From: Streptomyces abyssomicinicus
GTDB taxonomy: Bacteria > Actinomycetota > Actinomycetes > Streptomycetales > Streptomycetaceae
Assembly: GCF_008974245.1 (NCBI RefSeq)
Contig: NZ_BBZI01000007.1
Location: 255,154 to 319,153, forward strand
Direction of reading: 5' to 3'
DNA length: 64,000 nucleotides
Shown here: positions 46,746 through 56,267 of the stretch, in pieces
Layout: every line of letters starts with the position of its first letter
Numbering within the stretch: position 1 is the first letter of the stretch
Program-made: the position numbers and the translations under genes
Notes under the pieces: model-generated
The model's database searches: none
What the model saw: the letters and a program-made list of their open reading frames with translations, nothing else
Told to the model about the DNA's origin: nothing

Positions 46746-49553
46746 GTGACCCGGCACACCGTACGCACCGCCCCTGACAGAGGAACCACCCGCAGACGCG
46801 CCGGCCGGAGAACCGCCGGCCTGCTGACCGGCGCCATGATCTGCGCCCTGCTCGCTCCCGCCCTCCCGTCGGCCGCCGCACCGAACGCCCCCGCGGCCGC
46901 GCCCGCCGCGCCCGCCGCGGCCACCGACCACTGCGGCGACGGCTGCGCGGACATCCTGCCGCCCGGCGCGGACGGCACCGCCACCCTCGCCGAGATCCTG
47001 CTCGACCAGACCGTCGGCATCGTCCCCGCGCACAGCGACGACCAGCTGGGCCCCTACGCCGACCTGGCCACCGGCTATCCGGAGCTGACCGACTCCACCA
47101 TCGACGAGTTCTTCAACGACGCCTCCTTCGGGGTCCCCGCCGACCAGGTCGCCTCCACCAAGCGGCCCGCCGGACGCACCGACGTCACCATCGTCCGGGA
47201 CAAGGCCACCGGCGTCCCGCACATCACCGGCACCACCCGCTACGGCACCGAGTTCGGCGCCGGGTACGCCGCCGCCGAGGACCGGCTGTGGCTGATGGAC
47301 GTCTTCCGGCACGTGGGACGCGGCCGGCTCACCTCCTTCGCCGGCGGCGCCCTGGGCAACCAGGCCCTGGAGCAGGAGTTCTGGCGTTCCGCGCCCTACA
47401 CCGAGACCGAACTCCAGGCCCAGATCGACCGGGTGGCCGCCGAGAACGGCGAACGCGGCCGCCAGGCCCTGGCCGACGCACAGGCCTACGTGGACGGCAT
47501 CAACGCCTACATCGAGGCCTCCGACAAGGGCCGTTACTTCCCCGGCGAGTACGTGCTCACCGGCCACAAGGACGCCATCCTCAACCTGGGCAGGATCGAG
47601 CGCTTCAAGCTCACCGACCTGGTCGCCCTGGCCTCCGTCATCGGCGCCCTCTTCGGCTCCGGCGGCGGCGGCGAGGTCGAGAACGCCCTGTCGCTGCTCG
47701 CCGCACAGTCCCGCTACGGCGTCGAGGAGGGCACCCGGGTCTGGGAGTCCTTCCGCGAACGCGACGACCCGGAAGCGGCCGTCACGGTCCGCGGCGCCTC
47801 GTTCCCCTACGCCGCGAAGCCCGACGACCCGCAGGGCACGGCCCTGCCCGACCCGGGCTCGGTGACCCGAGAACCGCTGGTGCACAACCGCACCGGCAGC
47901 GCCACCACGGCCAAGGCCGACGCCGCCACCAGGGCGGCCACCGAGGCCGCCGTCGGCTCGGCCCGGCGCGGCATGTCCAACGCCCTGGTGGTCAGCGGCG
48001 AGCACACCGCGAGCGGGCACCCCGTCGCCGTGTTCGGGCCGCAGACCGGCTACTTCGCCCCGCAACTCCTGCTGCTGCAGGAGATCCAGGGCCCCGGCAT
48101 CAGCGCCCGCGGCGCCTCCTTCGCGGGACTGTCGATGTACGTCCAGCTCGGCCGGGGCCAGGACTACGCCTGGTCCGCGACGACCTCGGCGCAGGACATC
48201 ATCGACACCTACGCCGTGGAACTGTGCCAGGACGACTTCCACTACCTGTACCGCGGCCAGTGCGTGGCCATGGAGAAGGTGGAGCACACCAATTCCTGGA
48301 AGCCCACCGTCGCCGACTCCACCCCCGCCGGCTCCTACACGATGCGCGCCTGGCTGACCAAGTACGGTCCGGTCGAGTACCGCGCCACCGTCGGCGGCAA
48401 GAAGGTCGCCTACACCACGCTGCGCACCTCCTACCGGCACGAGGTCGACTCGATCGTCGGCTTCCAGATGCTCAACGACCCCGGACACGTCACCGGCCCG
48501 CAGTCCTTCCAGCAGGCCACCCAGCACATCAACTTCACCTTCAACTGGCTCTACGCCGACGCCGGCCACACCGCCTACTACAACAGCGGCGACAACCCGG
48601 TCCGCGCCGCCGGGGTCGACCCGGACTTCCCGGCCTGGGCCGACCCCCGCTACGAGTGGCGGAACTGGAACCCGGAGAACAACCGGGCCTCCTACACGCC
48701 GCCGGCCGAGCACCCGCAGTCCGTCGACCAGGACTACTACATCTCCTGGAACAACAAGCTCGCCGACGGCTACACCGCCGCCTCCTGGGGCAACGGCTCC
48801 GTCCACCGCGGCGACCTGCTCGACGACCGCGTCCGGGAACTGGTCGACGAGGGGAACGTCACCCGGGCGTCACTCACCCGCGCCATGGCGGAGGCGGGCC
48901 TCGCCGACCTGCGCGCCGAACAGGTCCTGCCCAAGCTGCTGCGGGTGCTGCGCAGCGGCCCGGTGGACGACCCGGCGGTGACCGAGGCGGTCGGCAGGCT
49001 CTCCGCCTGGGTGTCGGCCGGATCCCTGCGCACCGAGACCTCGGCCGGCTCCGAGCGGTACGCCCACGCCGACGCCATACGCATCCTCGACGCGTGGTGG
49101 CCGCTGCTGGTCGAGGCACAGTTCCAGCCGGGCCTCGGCGAGGACCTGTACACCGCGTTCGAGGCCAACCTGCCCGTCGACGAACCGCCGGGGGCCTCGC
49201 ACGGCCCCACCGGCGGTCACGCCGGAAGCGCCTTCCAGTACGGCTGGTGGAGCTATGTCGACAAGGACGTGCGGGCCGTCCTCGGCGACGAGGTGGACGG
49301 CGGCCTGGCCCGCCCCTACTGCGGCGCAGGCGACCTCGCCGACTGCCGGGCGGTGCTGGCCCGGACGCTCAAGGAGGCCGCGGGCCGGACCGCCGCGCAG
49401 GTCTACCCCGGTGACGAGCACTGCGACGCGGGGGACCAGTGGTGCGCCGACGCCGTGATCCACCGGGCGCTGGGCGGCATCACCCACGCCCCGGTCAGCT
49501 GGCAGAACCGTCCCACCTACCAGCAGGTCGTCGAGTTCCGCTCCCACCGGTAG
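46746..49553 (+). CDS. Secreted penicillin-acylase-family (Ntn) amidase
   Basis: 935 aa from GTG 46746 (GGAGGAG upstream). Twin-Arg-like N-terminus (TTRRRAGRRTAGLLTGAMIC) and signal to about residue 44. Small chain to about 410, then the autocatalytic site RRGMSNALVVSGEHTASGHP where Ser411 should become the N-terminal nucleophile, followed by the large chain with GPQTGYFAPQ and SIVGFQMLNDPGHVTG. Such enzymes deacylate penicillins, acyl-homoserine lactones, or lipopeptides such as echinocandin and cyclic lipopeptide antibiotics. The large size matches the actinobacterial acylases of aculeacin/AHL type loosely; substrate not decidable. Confidence 0.87.
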   Translation: MTRHTVRTAPDRGTTRRRAGRRTAGLLTGAMICALLAPALPSAAAPNAPAAAPAAPAAATDHCGDGCADILPPGADGTATLAEILLDQTVGIVPAHSDDQLGPYADLATGYPELTDSTIDEFFNDASFGVPADQVASTKRPAGRTDVTIVRDKATGVPHITGTTRYGTEFGAGYAAAEDRLWLMDVFRHVGRGRLTSFAGGALGNQALEQEFWRSAPYTETELQAQIDRVAAENGERGRQALADAQAYVDGINAYIEASDKGRYFPGEYVLTGHKDAILNLGRIERFKLTDLVALASVIGALFGSGGGGEVENALSLLAAQSRYGVEEGTRVWESFRERDDPEAAVTVRGASFPYAAKPDDPQGTALPDPGSVTREPLVHNRTGSATTAKADAATRAATEAAVGSARRGMSNALVVSGEHTASGHPVAVFGPQTGYFAPQLLLLQEIQGPGISARGASFAGLSMYVQLGRGQDYAWSATTSAQDIIDTYAVELCQDDFHYLYRGQCVAMEKVEHTNSWKPTVADSTPAGSYTMRAWLTKYGPVEYRATVGGKKVAYTTLRTSYRHEVDSIVGFQMLNDPGHVTGPQSFQQATQHINFTFNWLYADAGHTAYYNSGDNPVRAAGVDPDFPAWADPRYEWRNWNPENNRASYTPPAEHPQSVDQDYYISWNNKLADGYTAASWGNGSVHRGDLLDDRVRELVDEGNVTRASLTRAMAEAGLADLRAEQVLPKLLRVLRSGPVDDPAVTEAVGRLSAWVSAGSLRTETSAGSERYAHADAIRILDAWWPLLVEAQFQPGLGEDLYTAFEANLPVDEPPGASHGPTGGHAGSAFQYGWWSYVDKDVRAVLGDEVDGGLARPYCGAGDLADCRAVLARTLKEAAGRTAAQVYPGDEHCDAGDQWCADAVIHRALGGITHAPVSWQNRPTYQQVVEFRSHR

Positions 49554-49583
49554 GGGAGTACCGCCGGAAGCACAGGGACGCGC

Positions 49584-49617
49584 GACGGCGGCGGGCCGCA
49601 CCCGGCCCGCCGCCGTC
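49584..49617. terminator. Convergent terminator
   Basis: Perfect 14-bp stem GACGGCGGCGGGCC/GGCCCGCCGCCGTC with a 6-nt loop between the acylase stop and the end of the opposing zinc-ribbon gene. Confidence 0.8.
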
Positions 49618-49653
49618 CCGCACGGCGAGGCAGGGCGCGAGACCGCCGTGAGG

Positions 49654-49941
49654 TCAGGACTGGTACGGCTGCTGCGGCCGGCCCTGGACCGGATCGCCCT
49701 GGCCGCTCGCCGCGCCCGCCTGGAGCTGCTCCGCCTCCGCGGCGTTCAGCCGCCGCTGCGCACCGCAGAAGGTGCACTGCGTCGAGTACTTCACCGAGAC
49801 CGGGAAGAGCGGCACGAAGAACAGCGTGAACTTCGTGACGTGCTTGCGCAGCGCGTGCGCGGCGGGATTGCCGCAGTTGCCGCACACCAGCGTCAGCATG
49901 GCGAGCTGGTACAGGTAGCCCTTGGTGCCAAAAATGATCAT
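49654..49941 (-). CDS. Zinc-ribbon protein
   Basis: 95 aa. Cys pairs LVCGNCGN and TQCTFCGAQ frame the region VTKFTLFFVPLFPVSVKYST, a layout of the small zinc-ribbon family (zinc_ribbon_15). The hydrophobic middle is probably a buried strand or weak membrane contact. C-terminus is Gln/Gly rich. AAGGAC precedes ATG 49941. Function unknown; the family is conserved in Streptomyces. Confidence 0.8.
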   Translation of the reverse strand: MIIFGTKGYLYQLAMLTLVCGNCGNPAAHALRKHVTKFTLFFVPLFPVSVKYSTQCTFCGAQRRLNAAEAEQLQAGAASGQGDPVQGRPQQPYQS

Positions 49942-50117
49942 CTTCTGGTCCTTCCCCCTGGCGGCGTGCGCTCACAGTACCCGCAGTGGTGGAACGTGTC
50001 CCTCGGGCCGCGGGGTTCCCTCGAGGGGCCCGGCAGCCTCCGCGTACCCCCTCCGGGTCACCGCGGGAGCGCGGTCCCATGCACGCCGGCCGCGAACCGT
50101 GCGCCAGGGTATGGGCC

Positions 50118-51704
50118 ATGACATCGATCAAACCGATCAGGACGAGCCGCACCGCCTACGACGTCGTCGTGGTCGGCGGCGGCCACAACGGTCTCGCCGC
50201 GGCCGCCTACCTGGCCCGTGCCGGTCTGTCCGTCGCCGTGCTGGAGCGCCTGGACCGCACCGGCGGCGCCGCGGTCTCCGCCCAGGCGTTCCCCGGCCGC
50301 CCGACCCGGCTCTCGCGCTACTCCTACCTGGTCTCCCTGATGCCGGAGCGGATCGCCCGGGACCTCGGCCTGGACCTCGAGCTGGCCTCCCGCTCCACCG
50401 CCTCCTACACGCCGGTGCTGCGTGACGGGGTGCCCGGCGGACTCCTGGTGGAGCGCCCCGAGGGCCCGGTGACCCGGGACAGCTTCCGCCGCCTCACCGG
50501 GTCGGACGCCGAGTACGAGGCGTGGAGCGCGTTCTACGCACAGGTCGGCGAGCTGGCCGAGGTCCTGGCACCCACCCTCACCGAGCCGCTGCCGAGGGAG
50601 GGCGAGCTGCGGCGGCGCGTCGACGCCGGGCTTTGGGAGGAGATCGTGCGGCGGCCGCTGGGGGAGACGCTGGAGCGGCGCTTCGCGGACCGGACCGTCC
50701 GCGGCGTGGTCGCCACCGACGCGCTGATCGGCACCTTCGCCGGCCTGCACGACACGCGGCTGATCCAGAACCGCTGCTTCCTCTACCACCTCATCGGCAA
50801 CGGCACCGGGGAGTGGCGCGTCCCGGTCGGCGGGATGGGTGCGGTGACCGACGCCCTGGCCGCGTCCGCCGTCCGCGCGGGCGCCGAGCTGGTGAGGGGC
50901 GCCGAGGTCACCGCCGTCCGGCCCGGCCCCAGTGGCGCCGAGGTGGAGATCGCGGGCGGAGCCGCCCTGGAGGCCCGGTTCGTGCTCGCCAACGCCGCGC
51001 CGTGGGTGCTCGACGGGCTCCTCGGCGAGCACCGCGACCCGGCCGACAAGCCGGTCGGCTCCCAGCTGAAGATCAATTTCCTGCTCGACCGGCTGCCCCG
51101 GCTCAGGTCCGGCGCCGACCCCCGCGTCGCCTTCGCCGGCACCCTCCACCTCGGCGAGGACTACGACGAGCTGGAAACCGCGTACGCCGAGGCCGCCGCG
51201 GGCCGCGTCCCGGGCCGTCTGCCCGGAGAGGTGTACTGCCACTCGCTCACCGACCCGTCCGTCCTCGGCGACGTCCCGGAGGGCACCCACACCCTCACCT
51301 ACTTCGGCCTCCACCTGCCCGCCACCCTCTTCGACGACCCGGCCACCCGCGCCGAACGCACGGCGGAGGCGGTGCGGCGGGCCGTCGCCTCGCTGGACGA
51401 GCACCTCCTCGACCCGATCGACTCGGTGGTGGCCCGGGACGCCGACGGGCGGCCCTGCGTCGAGGCCAAGATCCCGCAGGACGTCGAGGCCGACGTGGCG
51501 ATGCCCGGCGGCCACATCTTCCACGGCGACCTGTCCTGGCCCTGGGCCGCCGACGACGCCGACCTGTCCACCCCCGCCTCCCGCTGGGGCGTGGCCACCC
51601 GCCACCCCTCGGTGCTGCTCTGCGGTTCCGGCGCGGTCCGCGGCGGCGCGGTCTCCGCGCTGGGCGGCCACAACGCGGCGATGGCGGTGACCGAACAGCT
51701 CTGA
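50118..51704 (+). CDS. FAD-dependent oxidoreductase, phytoene desaturase/PYROXD2-like
   Basis: 528 aa from ATG 50118. Dinucleotide-binding fold at the start: YDVVVVGGGHNGLAAAAYLA, then LSVAVLERLDRTGGAA. C-terminal FAD motif LLCGSGAVRGGAVSALGGHN. The middle WRVPVGGMGAVTDALAAS resembles the carotenoid-isomerase/desaturase (CRTI-like) group and mammalian PYROXD2. No carotenoid genes adjoin, so it is probably a general amine or polyene oxidoreductase. Two hairpins follow. Confidence 0.83.
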   Translation: MTSIKPIRTSRTAYDVVVVGGGHNGLAAAAYLARAGLSVAVLERLDRTGGAAVSAQAFPGRPTRLSRYSYLVSLMPERIARDLGLDLELASRSTASYTPVLRDGVPGGLLVERPEGPVTRDSFRRLTGSDAEYEAWSAFYAQVGELAEVLAPTLTEPLPREGELRRRVDAGLWEEIVRRPLGETLERRFADRTVRGVVATDALIGTFAGLHDTRLIQNRCFLYHLIGNGTGEWRVPVGGMGAVTDALAASAVRAGAELVRGAEVTAVRPGPSGAEVEIAGGAALEARFVLANAAPWVLDGLLGEHRDPADKPVGSQLKINFLLDRLPRLRSGADPRVAFAGTLHLGEDYDELETAYAEAAAGRVPGRLPGEVYCHSLTDPSVLGDVPEGTHTLTYFGLHLPATLFDDPATRAERTAEAVRRAVASLDEHLLDPIDSVVARDADGRPCVEAKIPQDVEADVAMPGGHIFHGDLSWPWAADDADLSTPASRWGVATRHPSVLLCGSGAVRGGAVSALGGHNAAMAVTEQL

Positions 51705-51719
51705 CGGCCGCGGGCCTCC

Positions 51720-51790
51720 GTGCGGCCGGGGAGTCCCCCGGCCGCACGACGGCCAACCCCCGTATCTCCCGCCCCCGTTGGGGCGTTTTT
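51720..51790 (+). terminator. Double terminator before the NPP1 gene
   Basis: First a 12-bp stem GTGCGGCCGGGG/CCCCGGCCGCAC with a 4-nt loop (51720-51747). Then CGCCCC-cgtt-GGGGCG followed by TTTTT (51770-51790), a textbook intrinsic terminator with a T run, which is rarer in Streptomyces. Confidence 0.85.
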
Positions 51791-51870
51791 CATGAGCACG
51801 TCATCGATTCCCGGCAGAGTGTCCCCTGCGCTCACGTCACGCCGCTCGCAGACGAGTCAGGGAGAAACCC

Positions 51871-52671
51871 TTGTCCGGACGAACCTCTCGCCCCGTCAGA
51901 TCCCGCACCCGCCGCACCACTCGCGCGCTCGGCATCACCGGCGGCGCGTTCGCGCTGCTGCTCGCGCTCGCCGGGCCCGCGCAGGCCGCCCCGCCGGCCG
52001 CGCTGCCGGCCAACGCCACAGCGATGGAACGGCAGTTCCAGCCCGCCCTCGACTACGACCGGGACGGCTGTTACGCCACCCCCGCCATCGGCCCCGACGG
52101 CTCGCTCAACGGCGGCCTGAACCCGACCGGCGCCCTCAACGGCTCCTGCCGCGACGCCTTCGACCTCGACAACACCAACGCCTACTCCCGCGCCACCTGC
52201 AACAACGGCTGGTGCGCCGTGGTCTACGGGCTCTACTTCGAGAAGGACCAGGCCCTCGCCGGCACCAGCATCGGCGGGCACCGGCACGACTGGGAGCACA
52301 TCGTGGTCTGGGTGGAGCAGTCCACCGGCACCGCCCGGTACGTGGCGACGTCCAACCACGGCGACTTCACCGTGCACGGCCGTGACCGCATCCCGTGGGA
52401 GGGGACCCACCCCAAGGTCGTCTACCACAAGGACGGCATAGGGACCCACTGCTTCCGCGCCGCCACGGCGGGCGACGAGCCGCCGGAGAACCACGAGGGG
52501 ACCTGGCAGTACCCGCCGCTGGTCGGCTGGGACGGCTATCCGGCGGGGCTGCGCGACAAGCTCGCGCAGGCGAACTGGGGCAGCGCCAACTTCGGCCTGA
52601 AGGACAGCAGTTACGTCTCCCATCTGGAGAAGGCGAAGCCCTCCGGCATTCCTTTCGTGCCTTCGACGTGA
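51871..52671 (+). CDS. Secreted NPP1/NLP (necrosis-inducing-like) protein
   Basis: 266 aa from TTG 51871 (GGGAGAA upstream). Twin-Arg-like leader SRTRRTTRALGITGG and signal peptide to PAQA, about residue 40. The hallmark GHRHDWE heptapeptide is intact at 136-142, with surrounding HIVVWVEQ and CYATPAIGPDGSLNGGLNPT. In plant pathogens NLPs bind sphingolipid GIPC and lyse dicot membranes; many soil actinobacteria have them and their role there is open. Together with nearby secreted lectin-like protein and GH81 glucanase it suggests interactions with plants, fungi or oomycetes (inference). Confidence 0.88.
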   Translation: MSGRTSRPVRSRTRRTTRALGITGGAFALLLALAGPAQAAPPAALPANATAMERQFQPALDYDRDGCYATPAIGPDGSLNGGLNPTGALNGSCRDAFDLDNTNAYSRATCNNGWCAVVYGLYFEKDQALAGTSIGGHRHDWEHIVVWVEQSTGTARYVATSNHGDFTVHGRDRIPWEGTHPKVVYHKDGIGTHCFRAATAGDEPPENHEGTWQYPPLVGWDGYPAGLRDKLAQANWGSANFGLKDSSYVSHLEKAKPSGIPFVPST

Positions 52672-52774
52672 GCCGCCCGCCCGCGCGGAGCCGGTGACGG
52701 ACGGGCCGGGGCGGCGCCACGTCCCGGTGGTCGAGCAGGTGACGCCCCGGCACGTCCGCGCACCGGGACGCAGG

Positions 52775-52804
52775 GACGACACGCCCGCGTCACGGCGTGT
52801 CGTC
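52775..52804 (+). terminator. Terminator after NPP1 gene
   Basis: Perfect 11-bp stem GACGACACGCC/GGCGTGTCGTC with an 8-nt loop, 104 nt after the stop. Confidence 0.7.
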
Positions 52805-52860
52805 TCCTCCGTCTGCGCACCAGAAAGGCGTACACCAGGCCGTAACGCTACTTTCCGGGC

Positions 52861-55800
52861 ATGAGATCAATTCTGCGATTGCCGTCCGAGCGTCGCGGCG
52901 CCGCCCGTCGCCGCGTCGGGTGCGCACTGGGCGTGGCCGGCATGGTGGCCGCCGGCCTGGGACTGCATCCCGTGGCCCAGGCACAGCCGGCCGGCGTGCC
53001 GCTGGTCGACGAGACCTTTACGGGCGCCGCGGCCGACTCCGAGTTCCTGGGGTACGGCCCGGCGTGTCTGACCGGTGCGCCGGAGGCGCCGACGCCCCCG
53101 ACGGGCCCCCACCCGCTGACGGGCTGTCCGCCCGGCGGGGCCGGTCCGCTCCCGCCCAACAACGCCGCGCCGCACGGCTACCTCCGCCTCACCACCGCGG
53201 ACAACGACCAGTCCGCCGCCGTGCTGTACGACCACGCCCTGCCCGCCAACCAGGGGGTGGTGGTCACCTTCGACCAGTGGCAGTACGGCAGTACGACCGC
53301 CAGGTCCGCCGACGGCATCTCCTTCTTCCTGATCGACGGCGCGGCCGAGCTGACGGCCCCCGGTGCCTTCGGCGGCAGCCTCGGGTACGCGCAGAAGCTG
53401 CCCGACAACAATCCGGCCAACGAGTTCCTGCCCGGCGTCGACCACGGCTACCTGGGTGTCGGCCTCGACGTCCTCGGCAACTTCTTCGGCGACTGGGAGC
53501 ACCGGGGCAACGGCTGCGAGACCCGCTCGCCGGCGGGCACGCCCATCCGCGAGTCCGAGCCGAACAAGGTCACCCTGCGGGGCCCCGGCGACGGCACCGA
53601 GGGCTACTGCTTCCTGACGTCCACCGCGGAGAACCTGAACAGCCCCACGGGGCCCTGGCCCAGCACCCTGCCCGGCCAGCTGCACGGGCCGACCACCGCC
53701 ATCCCGCCCAACGCCACCCCGCAGGAGGCCGAGGCGCTGCTGGAGGAGTCCCGCCGCACCGTGCAGGTGGAGGTGTCGCCCGGACCGAACCCGACGGTGA
53801 CCGTCCGGATCGACTTCAGGGACGGCCGCGGATTCCAGCAGGTGTTGAGCACGCCTGCCCCCCAGCCGGTTCCCGCCAGCTACAAGTTCGGCCTCGCCGC
53901 GTCCACCGGGCTCTGGACCGACGTCCACCTGATCCGCAACGTCACGGTGCACCCGGCCGCCGAACTGCCCCGGCTCAACCTGGTCAAGCAGGTGGCCAGG
54001 GAGCCCGAGGTGCCGCTGCCGCTGGTGCCGGGCCAGCAGGTTCCGTACCAGTACGTCGTCACCAACAGCGGGAACACCCCGCTCACCGACGTCGCGGTGA
54101 GGGACGACCGGGTACCGGAGATCACCTGTCCCCGGGCCACGCTCGCCGTCGGCGCATCGATGACCTGCACCGGGACCTACGCGGTGACCGCCGCGGACGC
54201 GACGGCGGGCCGGGTCCACAACGTGGCCGGCGCCTCCGGCAGATCGAACGGCACGGAGGTCGACGCGCCACCCGCCGAAATGACCCTGCCGGTCCAGCGC
54301 GGCCCCGGCCTGCGGATCGAGAAGACCGCCGACGACACCCGCGCCTACCGGGTCGGTGAGGTGGTCGAGTACCGGTACACGGTGACCAACACCGGGCCGG
54401 TGGAGATCACCGGGCTGACGCTCGACGACGACCACGTCACCGGCATCACCTGCGCGGCCGAGACCCTCGCGCCCGAGGGCCGGGACGGTGACAGCACCGA
54501 GTGCAGAGGCACCTACACGGTGACGGCGCAGGACGCCGACACCGGATACGTGACCAACCAGGTCACCGCCGCGGGCCGGGCGAACGGTGACGACGTCAGG
54601 TCCCCGGAGGCCGAGGCGACCGTCGGCGTGGCCAACAGCCTGGTGCTGCTCCTGGACAAGTCGGTCGACGACTCCCGCGCCTACGAGGTGGGCGAGACGG
54701 TCCCCTACGAGTACCGGGTCACCAACAGCGGCGACCTGGAGATCACCGGCCTCACCGTCGTGGACGACCGGGTCACCGGCATCACCTGCGACGCCACCAC
54801 ACTGGCGCCGGACGCGTTCACCACCTGCCGGGGAACGTACACCGTCAGGGAGGAGGACGCCGCCGAGGGCGGCGTCGTCAACCTGGCCTTCGCGCGGGGC
54901 CGCTCCGGCAGCCGGGAGACGGTGTCGGAGCCGGACAGCGCCGAGATCCAGATCATCACTCCCGGGGCGCCCCGCCTCAGCGTCGTCAAGGAGGTGCAGG
55001 ACCCGCGCGAGTACCGGGTGGGCGAGGAGGTCGCCTACGTGTACACGGTGACCAACACCGGTGACCGGGAGATCACCGGCATCCGGGTGGACGACGACCG
55101 GGTGGAACGGGTGACCTGCGAGGACACCACCCTGGCGTCGGGCGTCGCCACCACCTGCCGGGGCACCTACACCATCACCGAGGAGGACGCGGCGGAAGGA
55201 TCCGTCGTGAACGTGGCGCGGGCGCTGGGCGAGTCCGGCGGTACCGACGTCGTGTCCCCACCGGACACCGCGCTGGTCGAGGTGACCGGCCGGCGGCCGG
55301 GGCTGTCGGTCGACAAGCAGGTCGACGACGACCGCACCTACCAGGCCGGTGACGTCGTCACCTACCGGTACGTCGTCAGGAACACGGGCGGGACCACGCT
55401 CACCGGCGTGCGGATCGAGGACGACCGCGTCGCGACCGTGACCTGTCCCGACACCACCCTGGAGCCCGGTGAGGACACCACCTGCACCGGAACCTACGTG
55501 GTCACCGAGGCCGACGCGGAGGCCGGATCCGTCACCAACACCGCACGGGCCGTCGGCGACCTGGACGGCTCCGAGGTCCGGTCCGAGCCGGACACCGCGC
55601 GGATCGGCGTCGGCGGGGGCGGCGAGCCCGGACTCACCGTCGACAAGCGGGTCGACGACGACCGCACCTACCGGGCCGGTGAGGTCGTCACCTACCGGTA
55701 CGTCGTCACCAACACCGGCGACTCCGCCCTCGCGCGCGTGGTCGTCCGGGACGACCGGGTGGGTCGCGTCGTCTGTCCCTCCACGACGCTGGAACCGGGC

Positions 55801-56094
55801 GACGACATGACGTGCACCGGCGCCTACACGGTGACCGCGGCCGACGCGAGGCGGGGCCGGATCACCAACACGGCCGTGGCCACGGCCGAGGGCGGCGTCC
55901 GCTCCGAGCCCGACTCGGTGACCGTCCAGGTCGAGGGGAAGCCGTGCGAGGGCAAGCACTGCAAGCCGTGCGACGGCGGTCACGGCAAGCCCTGCCACGG
56001 TCACGGCAAGGACTGCCACGGCAAGCCCGGCGACCGCGGTGACCGGGGGAGGGAAGCCGCCACGTCCTGCCGGCGTGACGGGGCGAGCGCCTGA
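52861..56094 (+). CDS. Large secreted lectin-like protein with six DUF11/DUF7507 repeats and Cys/His tail
   Basis: 1077 aa. Signal peptide about 1-42. Residues 45-370 form an L-type-lectin-like beta sandwich (YLRLTTADNDQSAAVLYDHA, GVVVTFDQWQYGSTTARSAD, FLPGVDHGYLGVGLDVLGNF). From about 375 come six tandem domains of about 108 residues with a YRVGE-V-Y-YTVTNTG core, DDRV, ITC and TTCxGTYTVT, each with one conserved Cys pair likely forming a disulfide. The end is odd: from Cys1029 the chain is Cys/His/Gly/Lys rich (EGKHCKPCDGGHGKPCHGHG), suited to metal binding or crosslinking. No LPxTG anchor. TACTTT 7 nt before ATG and no ribosome site suggest a leaderless mRNA. Confidence 0.85.
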   Translation: MRSILRLPSERRGAARRRVGCALGVAGMVAAGLGLHPVAQAQPAGVPLVDETFTGAAADSEFLGYGPACLTGAPEAPTPPTGPHPLTGCPPGGAGPLPPNNAAPHGYLRLTTADNDQSAAVLYDHALPANQGVVVTFDQWQYGSTTARSADGISFFLIDGAAELTAPGAFGGSLGYAQKLPDNNPANEFLPGVDHGYLGVGLDVLGNFFGDWEHRGNGCETRSPAGTPIRESEPNKVTLRGPGDGTEGYCFLTSTAENLNSPTGPWPSTLPGQLHGPTTAIPPNATPQEAEALLEESRRTVQVEVSPGPNPTVTVRIDFRDGRGFQQVLSTPAPQPVPASYKFGLAASTGLWTDVHLIRNVTVHPAAELPRLNLVKQVAREPEVPLPLVPGQQVPYQYVVTNSGNTPLTDVAVRDDRVPEITCPRATLAVGASMTCTGTYAVTAADATAGRVHNVAGASGRSNGTEVDAPPAEMTLPVQRGPGLRIEKTADDTRAYRVGEVVEYRYTVTNTGPVEITGLTLDDDHVTGITCAAETLAPEGRDGDSTECRGTYTVTAQDADTGYVTNQVTAAGRANGDDVRSPEAEATVGVANSLVLLLDKSVDDSRAYEVGETVPYEYRVTNSGDLEITGLTVVDDRVTGITCDATTLAPDAFTTCRGTYTVREEDAAEGGVVNLAFARGRSGSRETVSEPDSAEIQIITPGAPRLSVVKEVQDPREYRVGEEVAYVYTVTNTGDREITGIRVDDDRVERVTCEDTTLASGVATTCRGTYTITEEDAAEGSVVNVARALGESGGTDVVSPPDTALVEVTGRRPGLSVDKQVDDDRTYQAGDVVTYRYVVRNTGGTTLTGVRIEDDRVATVTCPDTTLEPGEDTTCTGTYVVTEADAEAGSVTNTARAVGDLDGSEVRSEPDTARIGVGGGGEPGLTVDKRVDDDRTYRAGEVVTYRYVVTNTGDSALARVVVRDDRVGRVVCPSTTLEPGDDMTCTGAYTVTAADARRGRITNTAVATAEGGVRSEPDSVTVQVEGKPCEGKHCKPCDGGHGKPCHGHGKDCHGKPGDRGDRGREAATSCRRDGASA

Positions 56095-56267
56095 CGGTCA
56101 GACTGCCCGACGTGCCGGCCGCCCGGCCGCCACGCACGTCCTCGGCCCACCGGCCCGCCTGTCGCCGGCGGGCCGGGGAACGGAACCACGGAAGGGGCGT
56201 CCGGCCCGCGTCGCGCGGCCGGGCGCCTTCCGCGCTCTCCGCGCTGTCCGCGTTCGCAGGAGTGAGG

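Noticed and set aside
46623..48806. Minus-strand 727-codon open frame opposite the penicillin-acylase gene
   Set aside because: Gly/Val/Asp-rich antisense shadow with no recognisable domain.
52867..56019. Minus-strand 1050-codon open frame opposite the lectin-repeat gene
   Set aside because: Its apparent repeats only mirror the DUF11 repeats; no start signal, and Asp/Val/Gly/Arg composition of an antisense frame.
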